In this document: positions 57,317 to 64,000 of the stretch, piece by piece
Layout of the letters: every line of letters begins with the position of its first letter
Position numbering within the stretch: position 1 is the stretch's first letter
NCBI RefSeq assembly: GCF_900112135.1
Contig: NZ_FOLC01000004.1
Span: 124,001 to 188,000 of the forward strand
From: Collimonas sp. OK412
GTDB taxonomy: Bacteria > Pseudomonadota > Gammaproteobacteria > Burkholderiales > Burkholderiaceae_D
Reading direction: 5' to 3'
Length of the DNA stretch: 64,000 nucleotides
The notes under the pieces: model-generated
What the model saw: only the letters and a program-made list of their open reading frames with translations
Databases searched by the model: none
Told to the model about the DNA's origin: nothing
Program-made: the position numbers and the translations under genes

Positions 57317-58121
57317 AAGACATCGCCGACAGGCTGTTCAATATCCTGACGGCGTACTGCACCGACGGCGCAGTGAATTCGACGTTGACGCCGTCGATCC
57401 GCTGCAGCAAAGGCAGCTGGCAGAACAGGTCGGCCAGCGCAGGGCTCTGGATCTGCAATCTGCAGGTAATCGCAGGCGGCAAGATGAAGGGGCGCGCGGC
57501 GGCAAGATTGGCCAGTGCGGCCTTGGCGCCCTCGCCCAGCAAACCCAGGGCGCGTTGCGGCGACAGCGATGTGCCGCTGTTGCTGCCGTCGGCGGTCTTG
57601 ACGCTGACCAGCGTGGCCTGCGGAAACAGCGGCCGGTTTTCTTCCACAAAAACATCGTCGCCGCTGCCGAAAATCACCGGCACGCCGAATTCGCCGGCCA
57701 GCGCGCCGTAGATGCCGGCTTCGCCCAGCTCCTGCCCGTTCAGCCAGATACGCGAAAAAGCAAAACTGTTGATGGTGTGCGCCAGGATGCCGCGGCTTTG
57801 CGAACGGCCATGGTAGCCGACCATCATCACACCGGCGACGCCGCTGTCGACGCCGCTCATCATGCCGAGCAGGCGCGGTTTGCCGAGGATTGCGCTGGCG
57901 GCCGGATGCAGCAAGTCAGGCAGCAGGTTGCGGAAACCGCCGTGCGAGTCGTTCACCAGGATCTCGGTGGCGCCGCCGGCCAGCGCGCCCTCGATCACGG
58001 CGTTGGCTTCGGCCGTCATCAGGCGCCGCGCGCGTTCGTATTCGGGATTGCCGGCGCGCGTTTGTTCCGGATGGAATACACCGGCGACGCCTTCTATATC
58101 AACGGAAATCAGGATTTTCAT
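57303..58121 (-). CDS. M55-family D-aminopeptidase, DppA-like
   Basis: The 272-residue protein matches Bacillus DppA, a zinc D-aminopeptidase that releases D-alanine from peptides. Metal ligands are seen in MKILISVDIEGVAGV (Asp8 and Glu10), ILVNDSHGGFRNL (His60) and GYHGRSQSRGILAHTI (His region near residue 103 and later). It lies last in the operon with a DmpA-type peptidase and a peptide/glutathione importer, so it probably degrades imported peptides in the cytoplasm. Confidence 0.9.
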   Translation of the reverse strand: MKILISVDIEGVAGVFHPEQTRAGNPEYERARRLMTAEANAVIEGALAGGATEILVNDSHGGFRNLLPDLLHPAASAILGKPRLLGMMSGVDSGVAGVMMVGYHGRSQSRGILAHTINSFAFSRIWLNGQELGEAGIYGALAGEFGVPVIFGSGDDVFVEENRPLFPQATLVSVKTADGSNSGTSLSPQRALGLLGEGAKAALANLAAARPFILPPAITCRLQIQSPALADLFCQLPLLQRIDGVNVEFTAPSVQYAVRILNSLSAMSFMLR

Positions 58122-58142
58122 TATTATGTTCTGTCAGGTGGA

Positions 58143-59177
58143 TCAAGGCAGGCCGGCTGCCGCATCGCGCAGGGACAAGCGCCGGTGGCCGTCGCGTCCG
58201 GTCACGGTTTGCGCTGCAAACAGCGCATTGACGATGGCTTGTTCGGTGCTGTCGACCACTGCTTCAAACAGCGGGTCGAGCAAGTTGTCGTGCAAGGAAG
58301 CGCTCTGCCGTATAGCGCTGCCGGGGCGAGAGGGCACGGTCTGCGCCGTGGAAAACGCCAGCGCCAGGTCGCCGCTGCCGTGGCCGTAGATCGAGCCGGT
58401 GCGGCCCAGGCCGACGCCGCAGCGGGTTGCCAGCCGTCCCAGCTGGCGCGCGTCGAGCGGCGCATCGGTCGCAATGATCATGATGATCGACCCCATCTCG
58501 GGTGCGTCTGGCGTGGTTTGCCGCAAACGCCGCAGGCCGTTTCCGATATGCTGGCCGGCCAGCGTCAGCGCCGCCAGCTTGCCGAAGTTGGCCAGCACCA
58601 GCGCGCCGACACAATATTGCATGCCGCCGGCGCTTGCATGGCGCGAAGCCGAACCGATGCCGCCCTTGAGGTCGAAACACGACATGCCGCGCCCGGCGCC
58701 GACCGCGCCTTGCTCAAACCCGGGCGCGGCGCTGGCCAGCGCTTGCCGATAGTGCTCGGCACTGACGGCCATGGCCTGGATATCGTTCAGGTAGCCGTCG
58801 TTGCATTCAAATACCAGCGGATTGACCGTCGGTTCGCTGCGTCCGATCTCCGGGTTGGCCTGGATAGCGGAAATGACCTGGGCCGTGGCGATGCTGCCGA
58901 CCGACATGGTGTTGGTCAGCGCGACCGGGGTTTCAAGCACCCCCAGTTCCTGCAGCTGCACCAGCCCTATGCTCTTGCCGAAGCCGTTGAACACGACCGC
59001 GGCGGCGGGCACCTTGTCGCGGAACGGATCGCCGCCGTGCGGGCGGATCACCGTCACGCCGGTCTGGACGGCTCCTTGCGCCAGCGTAGCGTGGCCGACC
59101 GTGACGCCGGCGACATCGCTGATGGCGTTCAGCGGGCCGGCCGGCAATCTGCCTATGTGAGGGAGGACCAGGCTCAT
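58143..59177 (-). CDS. P1-family aminopeptidase, DmpA/BapA type
   Basis: The 344-residue protein belongs to the DmpA family of self-cleaving Ntn-like aminopeptidases, which act on D-Ala or beta-amino-acyl N termini. [30 protein letters not shown] and [20 protein letters not shown] are family blocks. The auto-cleavage site is predicted before the serine in [20 protein letters not shown], giving alpha and beta chains. The start overlaps the gsiD stop by four bases. Confidence 0.92.
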   Translation of the reverse strand: MSLVLPHIGRLPAGPLNAISDVAGVTVGHATLAQGAVQTGVTVIRPHGGDPFRDKVPAAAVVFNGFGKSIGLVQLQELGVLETPVALTNTMSVGSIATAQVISAIQANPEIGRSEPTVNPLVFECNDGYLNDIQAMAVSAEHYRQALASAAPGFEQGAVGAGRGMSCFDLKGGIGSASRHASAGGMQYCVGALVLANFGKLAALTLAGQHIGNGLRRLRQTTPDAPEMGSIIMIIATDAPLDARQLGRLATRCGVGLGRTGSIYGHGSGDLALAFSTAQTVPSRPGSAIRQSASLHDNLLDPLFEAVVDSTEQAIVNALFAAQTVTGRDGHRRLSLRDAAAGLP

Positions 59178-60091
59178 CGTCTGTCGATTTTAGGGTCGAG
59201 GGCGTCGCGCAAGCCGTCGCCCAGCAGGTTGAACGCCAGCACCGTGAAGAAAATCGCCAGGCTGGGGAAGATCGCGATATGCGGCGCGGTCATCATGTCG
59301 GAACGCGCTTCGTTGAGCATCGCTCCCCATTCCGGCATCGGCGGCTGCGCGCCCATGCCGAGGAACGACAGGCTGGCGGCGGTAATGATGGAAGTGCCGA
59401 TGCGCATGGTGAAATACACCACCACCGCCGACACCGTGCCGGGGAAGATGTGGCGCAGGATGATGGTGCGGTCGTTGGCGCCTATGCTGCGCACCGCTTC
59501 GATGAAAGTCAGGTGCTTCAGCGCCAGCGTATTGCCGCGCACCAGGCGGGCGAAAGTCGGGATGCTGAAAATCGCCACCGCGAAAATCACGTTCGACATG
59601 CCGTTGCCGAGGATCGCCACGATGCCGATCGCCAGCAAGATGCCGGGAAAGGCGAACAGCACGTCGCAGATGCGCATGATGATGCGGTCAGGCCAGCCTT
59701 CGTAATAACCGGCAATCAGGCCGGCCAGGGTGCCGACCACGGCGCCTACCGCAACCGACGAAAAGCCGGCGGTCAGGGAAATCCGCGTGCCCATCAGGAT
59801 GCGGCTGAAAATGTCGCGCCCCAGGGAATCGACGCCGAACCAGTGCGCCAGCGACGGCCCGGCGTTCAGGGCGTCGTAGTCGAAATAATTTTCGGCGTCG
59901 TAAGGCGTCAGCCAGGGCGCGGCAATCGCCACCACGATCAGGAACAGCACGAAGCAGCCGGCTGCAACCGCCAGGTGCTGCTTCTTGAACTTGCGCCAGA
60001 ATTCGCTCCAGGGCGTGCGTATGGTGCTCGGCAGCGGTGCAGCAGCAATCGCTGCGACCGGATTGGATGGAGTAGACACGGACGGCCTCAC
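59174..60091 (-). CDS. gsiD: Peptide/glutathione ABC transporter permease, GsiD-like
   Basis: The 305-residue inner-membrane protein is the DppC-type permease, with an N-terminal cytoplasmic tail, six helices and the EAA loop [20 protein letters not shown] followed by [36 protein letters not shown] is also typical. Starts with GTG overlapping the gsiC stop. Works with GsiA, GsiB and GsiC. Confidence 0.92.
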   Translation of the reverse strand: MRPSVSTPSNPVAAIAAAPLPSTIRTPWSEFWRKFKKQHLAVAAGCFVLFLIVVAIAAPWLTPYDAENYFDYDALNAGPSLAHWFGVDSLGRDIFSRILMGTRISLTAGFSSVAVGAVVGTLAGLIAGYYEGWPDRIIMRICDVLFAFPGILLAIGIVAILGNGMSNVIFAVAIFSIPTFARLVRGNTLALKHLTFIEAVRSIGANDRTIILRHIFPGTVSAVVVYFTMRIGTSIITAASLSFLGMGAQPPMPEWGAMLNEARSDMMTAPHIAIFPSLAIFFTVLAFNLLGDGLRDALDPKIDRR

Positions 60092-61008
60092 TTGTAACGG
60101 ATGCTTGGGTTGATGACGGCGTACAGCACGTCAACCACCAGGTTGATGAAAATGAATTCCAGCGAGAACAGCAGGATCTCGGCCTGGATCACCGGGTAGT
60201 CGCGCATTTCGACGGCATCGATCAGCAAGCGCCCCATGCCAGGCCAGTTGAACACTTTTTCCACCACGATAGAGCCGCCCAGCAGGAAGCCGAACTGCAG
60301 GCCCATCATGGTGACTACCGGGATCAGGGAGTTGCGCAGGCAATGCTTGAGCACCACGACGGTTTCCGACAGGCCTTTGGCGCGCGCGGTGCGCACAAAA
60401 TCTTCCTGCAGGATTTCGACAAACGAGGAGCGGGTGAAGCGCGCCATCACGGCCGCCACCGCTGCGCCCAGGGCCAGCGACGGCAGGATGTAGTGGCGCC
60501 AGCTGTCGGCGCCGATAGTCGGCAGCCAGCCCAGCTTGACTGAAAACAGCTCCATCAGCAGCATGCCCAGCGCAAACGACGGAAAGGAAATGCCGGACAC
60601 CGCGAGCGTCATGCCCAGGCGGTCCGGCCACTCGTTGCGCCATACCGCGGAGACGATGCCGATCACCAGGCCGAACAGCACCGCCCACACCATGCTGGTG
60701 ACGGTGAGCCAGAAAGTAGGCCAGAAGCGTTCAGCGATTTCGGTGCTGACCGGGCGCTTGCTGCGCAGGGAGGTGCCGAAGTCGCCGCGCAAGGCCTTGC
60801 TGAAATAGTTGATGAATTGTTCGTGCATGGGTTTGTCCAGGCCCAGGTCCTGGCGGATCAGCTCGACTGTCTGCGAGTCGGCTTCGGGTCCGGCCACCAG
60901 CCGCGCCGGATCGCCCGGCAGCAGGTGGACAAACAGAAATACCATGACCGCCACGATCAGCAAGGTCGGTATCAGGCCCATCAGGCGTTTTAATATATAG
61001 GGAAACAT
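60088..61008 (-). CDS. gsiC: Peptide/glutathione ABC transporter permease, GsiC-like
   Basis: The 306-residue DppB-type permease begins [19 protein letters not shown], has six helices, and the loop [20 protein letters not shown] followed by [20 protein letters not shown] that contacts the ATPase. [15 protein letters not shown] is the conserved periplasmic segment. It follows gsiB after 84 bases. Confidence 0.93.
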   Translation of the reverse strand: MFPYILKRLMGLIPTLLIVAVMVFLFVHLLPGDPARLVAGPEADSQTVELIRQDLGLDKPMHEQFINYFSKALRGDFGTSLRSKRPVSTEIAERFWPTFWLTVTSMVWAVLFGLVIGIVSAVWRNEWPDRLGMTLAVSGISFPSFALGMLLMELFSVKLGWLPTIGADSWRHYILPSLALGAAVAAVMARFTRSSFVEILQEDFVRTARAKGLSETVVVLKHCLRNSLIPVVTMMGLQFGFLLGGSIVVEKVFNWPGMGRLLIDAVEMRDYPVIQAEILLFSLEFIFINLVVDVLYAVINPSIRYK

Positions 61009-61092
61009 GGCATCCAGTCTGTTGCGGTAAGACGCAGGCCGGACCGGCGCGGCCGGCCTGCTGATCTTGCTTGTGTATTTCTTGCGTGCTGC

Positions 61093-62646
61093 TTATTTCA
61101 ATTCGATTTCATCGAAATTGAAGGAGCCGTCAGGCATGACATACACGCCTTTCAGGTTCTTGCTGCGTGCATACAAGAGTTTCTCCGTGACCAGGAAAGC
61201 CCAAGGCGCGTCTTTCCAGATTTCGGTTTGCGCATCTTTGTAGAGCGCTGTCTTTTCCATGCGGTCGGTGGTTGTCAGTGCCTTGGCGATATCGGCATCG
61301 ACCTTGTCGTTCTTGTAGTAAGCCGTGTTGAACAGTTTCGGCGGGAACGATTCCGAAGCCAGCAATGGACGCAGGCCCCAGTCGGCTTCGCCGGTGGAAG
61401 ACGACCAGCCGGTGTAGTACATGCGTACCGGTGCGTTGGCAGGGACAGGTGCGCTTTCGACTTTCTCCACGCGCTGGCCGGCTTCCAGCGCCATCACCTT
61501 GGCCTTGATGCCGACCTGCGCCAGCTGCTGCTGCACGAACTGGATGATTTTCTGCGCCGTGGTGTGGTTGTAGGCCGACCACAATTCAGTCTCGAAGCCG
61601 TTCGGATATCCGGCTTCAGCCAGCAACTGTTTGGCTTTTTTCGGATCGTAAGGCCATGGCCCGGTCTTCAGTGCGTAATCCACGCCTTGCGGCAGCACGC
61701 CGTCCTGCGGCATGGCGTAGCCGGTGAAGGCAACCTTGACCAGCGCTTCCTTGTTGATGGCGTAATTGATCGCCTGCCGCACTTTCGGATTGTCGAACGG
61801 CTTCTGCAGCGTATTCATCGAAATGTAGCGTTGCACGATCGACGGCGACGAGACCAGGTCCAGGTTGGGTTTGCTCTTCAGCAGTTCGGCTTGTTCGTAA
61901 GGCAGCGGATAGGCGAACTGCGCTTCGCCGGTCTGCATCACGGCGCTGCGGGTGTTGTTGTCGATCACCGGTTTCCAGGTGATGCTGTCGATCTTCGGAT
62001 AGCCTTTTTTCCAGTAGCCGTCGAATTTGGTGACCTTCATGTAGTCAGTCTGTTTCCATTCGACGAACTTGAACGGCCCAGTTCCTACCGGGTGGAAGCC
62101 GATGTCCTTGTTGCCGTACTGTTTCAGCGCGGCTGGCGAAATCATCGCGGCGGAAGAGTGCGCCAGGGTATTGATGAACGGCGAGAACGGCTCTTTCAGC
62201 GTGATCTTGACTTCATAGTCGTTGACGATGTCGACCTTGGAAATGCGGTTGAACAGGTTGAAGCGCTTGAGCTTGTTTTCCGGGTTGATGACCCGCTCCA
62301 GGCAAATCTTGACCGCATCCGCCTTGAAGTCGGTGCCGTCCTGGAACTTGACGCCCTTGCGCAGGCGGATGGTGTAGACCAGGCCGTCCTTGCTGACTTC
62401 GTAACCGTCGGCCAGCACGTTGACCACCTTCAGGTCCTTGTCGAAACCGAACAAGCCTTGGTAGAACGACTTGATTGCCGCTTGCGACAGCGTGTCGTTG
62501 CTGTCGTACGGATCCAGCGTGGTGAAGGTTGATGCGACCGCCAGCGTGACGTCCTTGGCGGCAAAAGCGTGGCCGGCGGCAAACTGGGCGGTCAATGCAA
62601 CGGCGGTGCCAGCCAGCAGTTTTCCGAAATGTCGATTAGTGCGCAT
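61093..62646 (-). CDS. gsiB: Glutathione-binding periplasmic protein, GsiB-like
   Basis: The 517-residue solute-binding protein has a signal peptide (about residues 1-29, cleavage after AFA). The mature part closely follows E. coli Gsi[71 protein letters not shown] and [16 protein letters not shown]. It captures glutathione or similar peptides for the GsiCD permease. GGGGAG precedes the ATG. Confidence 0.93.
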   Translation of the reverse strand: MRTNRHFGKLLAGTAVALTAQFAAGHAFAAKDVTLAVASTFTTLDPYDSNDTLSQAAIKSFYQGLFGFDKDLKVVNVLADGYEVSKDGLVYTIRLRKGVKFQDGTDFKADAVKICLERVINPENKLKRFNLFNRISKVDIVNDYEVKITLKEPFSPFINTLAHSSAAMISPAALKQYGNKDIGFHPVGTGPFKFVEWKQTDYMKVTKFDGYWKKGYPKIDSITWKPVIDNNTRSAVMQTGEAQFAYPLPYEQAELLKSKPNLDLVSSPSIVQRYISMNTLQKPFDNPKVRQAINYAINKEALVKVAFTGYAMPQDGVLPQGVDYALKTGPWPYDPKKAKQLLAEAGYPNGFETELWSAYNHTTAQKIIQFVQQQLAQVGIKAKVMALEAGQRVEKVESAPVPANAPVRMYYTGWSSSTGEADWGLRPLLASESFPPKLFNTAYYKNDKVDADIAKALTTTDRMEKTALYKDAQTEIWKDAPWAFLVTEKLLYARSKNLKGVYVMPDGSFNFDEIELK

Positions 62647-62677
62647 GTGCTACTCCCCTGGGTCAAAAAGTCATCGA

Positions 62678-62725
62678 AGATAAACAAACAGATAAATAAG
62701 CAGATCAATAAGCAGATAAGGCAGA
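62678..62725. repeat. Tandem 12-bp repeats in the gsiA-gsiB spacer
   Basis: Three consecutive 12-base units plus a partial fourth, AGATAAACAAAC, AGATAAATAAGC, AGATCAATAAGC, AGATAAGGC. The array lies 31 bases upstream of the gsiB start. Part of it matches the hisI-hisE spacer at 6711 with one mismatch in 24. Confidence 0.8.
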
Positions 62726-62731
62726 CAACAA

Positions 62732-62755
62732 CGGTTAAGCGGTTAAACGGTTAAA
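62732..62755. repeat. Tandem 8-bp repeats at the end of gsiA
   Basis: Three adjacent octamers, CGGTTAAG, CGGTTAAA, CGGTTAAA. The last overlaps the gsiA stop codon (TAA on the minus strand at 62753-62751). Confidence 0.75.
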
Positions 62756-64000
62756 AAGCAGCTGAAATCCGGTGAGTCGCGACAAAGTGTCCCGGTCCCA
62801 CCTGTTTCAGCGGCTCGACCAGCGGCAAATCGCCGACATTGCGGATCGGGCTGGGAATTTCTTCCGGCAGCATCTCGCGCAGGCGATGACGCTGGTTCGG
62901 ATCGGCGACCGGCACCGCCGCCATCAGTTTCTTGGTGTATGGATGCTGGGGATTTTCAAAGATCGCGCGGCGCGGGCCGATCTCGACGATCTGCCCCAGG
63001 TACATGACCGCAACCCGATGGCTGATGCGCTCCACCACAGCCATGTCGTGCGAAATGAAAATGAAGGAAATCCCCAATTCCCGCTGCAGGTCGAGCAGCA
63101 GGTTGACGATCTGGGCCTGGATCGAGACGTCCAGCGCCGACACCGATTCATCGGCGATCACGATCTTCGGGTTCAGCGCCAGTGCGCGGGCGATGCAGAT
63201 GCGCTGGCGCTGGCCGCCGGAAAATTCATGCGGATAACGCTGCGCATGTTCCGGCAGCAAGCCGACCCGTTCCAGCAGCGCCGCGACTTTTTCTTGCGCG
63301 CCTTCGGCCAGGCCGTGCACCAGCAGCGGCTCCATGATGGAATAGCCGACGGTCAGGCGCGGATCGAGCGAGGCGAACGGATCCTGGAAAATGAACTGGA
63401 TTTCGCGCCGCAGCGAACGCAGTTCCGAGCGCGGCAGCTTGGCCAGGTCGCGCCCGCCGAACTCGACGCTGCCGCTGGTGATGTCGACCAGCCGCAGCAG
63501 CGAGCGGCCGGTGGTCGATTTGCCGCAGCCGGATTCGCCTACCAACGCCAGCGTTTCGCCCGGATACAGGTCGAAGCTGATCTGCTCCACCGCATGCACG
63601 CGTTGCTTGACGCGGCTGAAGATGCCGCTCTTGACGTCGAAGCGGGTAGTCAGGTTGCGCACTTTCAGCAGGGGCTGCTGTTGCGGATCTGAACCTGGAA
63701 TGCTGCGCACCAGCTTGGCTTCCACTTCCATTTCAGGCGTGACGGGCGTGATGGCGGCGCCGGCGATGGCGATCCGCTGCGGCAGGTCGGTGCCATGCAT
63801 CGCACCCAGGCGCGGCACGGCCGCCAGCAGGGCGCGGGTGTAAGGATGCTGCGGCGCTTCAAAGATCGCATGCACATTGTTTTCTTCGACTTTTTCGCCG
63901 CGGCACATGACCACTACCCGGTCGGCGATCTCGGCCACCACGCCCATGTCGTGGGTGATGAAGATCACCGCCATCTGCATTTCATCCTGCAGCGCGCGTA
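62751..64000 (-). CDS. gsiA: Glutathione/peptide ABC transporter ATPase, GsiA-like (partial)
   Basis: This is a double ATPase of the GsiA type; its N-terminal part lies beyond the window. The visible reading begins in the H-loop of the first domain ([19 protein letters not shown]), followed by [15 protein letters not shown] and a complete second domain: Walker [20 protein letters not shown], signature [20 protein letters not shown], Walker [18 protein letters not shown], and [18 protein letters not shown]. The frame stays open to base 64000, so the methionine at 63980 is internal. It drives uptake through GsiBCD. Confidence 0.93.
   Translation of the reverse strand, partial: RALQDEMQMAVIFITHDMGVVAEIADRVVVMCRGEKVEENNVHAIFEAPQHPYTRALLAAVPRLGAMHGTDLPQRIAIAGAAITPVTPEMEVEAKLVRSIPGSDPQQQPLLKVRNLTTRFDVKSGIFSRVKQRVHAVEQISFDLYPGETLALVGESGCGKSTTGRSLLRLVDITSGSVEFGGRDLAKLPRSELRSLRREIQFIFQDPFASLDPRLTVGYSIMEPLLVHGLAEGAQEKVAALLERVGLLPEHAQRYPHEFSGGQRQRICIARALALNPKIVIADESVSALDVSIQAQIVNLLLDLQRELGISFIFISHDMAVVERISHRVAVMYLGQIVEIGPRRAIFENPQHPYTKKLMAAVPVADPNQRHRLREMLPEEIPSPIRNVGDLPLVEPLKQVGPGHFVATHRISAAF

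Noticed and set aside
57555-59705. Open reading frame of 716 codons on the plus strand
   Set aside because: It is antisense to the DppA-like, DmpA-like and gsiD genes, all of which show catalytic or family motifs. The translated product has no domain and a shadow-like composition.
62678-62755. Short tandem arrays as a CRISPR array
   Set aside because: Units are 12 and 8 bases with no unique spacers and no cas genes.

Overview
The window reads as chromosome from a high-GC betaproteobacterium of the Burkholderiales, most likely an Oxalobacteraceae relative such as Collimonas or Herbaspirillum. This is inferred from gene order (murA-hisGD...hisBHAFIE-HIT-tatABC, rsmB-DUF4390-ntrYX, DUF2244-coxBA-ctaG-DUF2970-coxC, rsmD-coaD-ferredoxin) and from protein character; no database search was possible. 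There is no prophage, insertion sequence, CRISPR array, rRNA or tRNA. The content is dense core genome with a few accessory touches.

Layout. 1-7123: the end of murA and the histidine operon hisG, hisD, [DNA methyltransferase], hisB, hisH, hisA, hisF, hisI, hisE. hisC is absent from its usual slot, where an orphan beta-class adenine methyltransferase stands. 7171-9296: HIT-family hydrolase and tatABC. 9328-12441: DUF2461 protein, DegS-type periplasmic protease, Nif3-like protein and an S4-domain RNA-binding protein. 12724-19825: a TetR-controlled fatty acid beta-oxidation operon (acyl-CoA dehydrogenase, FadN-type bifunctional enzyme, thiolase), then a separate crotonase that looks like an enoyl-CoA isomerase. 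19906-23079: a small entericidin-like lipoprotein, MarC, and a DadA plus ornithine-cyclodeaminase-family pair. 23264-23585: RNase P RNA. 23723-27556: a fasciclin protein and a valine degradation operon preceded by a near-perfect LiuR-like palindrome.

27628-38061: a secreted DsrE-like protein, then the aa3-type cytochrome c oxidase locus with its assembly genes (coxB, coxA, a 35-residue protein, ctaG, DUF2970, coxC, DUF2909, SURF1, a CXXXC protein, heme A synthase, heme O synthase, SCO). 38126-39122: rpoH under a perfect CIRCE element, so heat-shock sigma factor synthesis is probably under HrcA control. 39275-44943: rsmB, DUF4390, an NtrY-like kinase and an NtrX-like response regulator lacking the AAA+ domain, plus a small CobW-like remnant. 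44997-49668: LysE exporter, alpha/beta hydrolase, DUF1840, a lipoprotein, a DMT transporter and an AraC regulator. 49688-54183: ftsX, ftsE, ftsY, rsmD, coaD, ferredoxin. 54189-57316: MOSC protein, LysR regulator, divergent MFS transporter. 57303-64000: a glutathione/peptide ABC importer (gsiABCD-like; gsiA runs off the window) in one transcription unit with a DmpA-type and a DppA-type aminopeptidase.

The most unusual observations are the methyltransferase replacing hisC, the regulatory palindromes (CIRCE at rpoH, LiuR-type at the valine operon, a TetR operator overlapping its own promoter), a possible structured leader before the oxidase operon, a dyad element splitting ntrY from ntrX, a 12-bp repeat shared by the hisI-hisE and gsiA-gsiB spacers, and two separate D-amino-acid/peptide loci.
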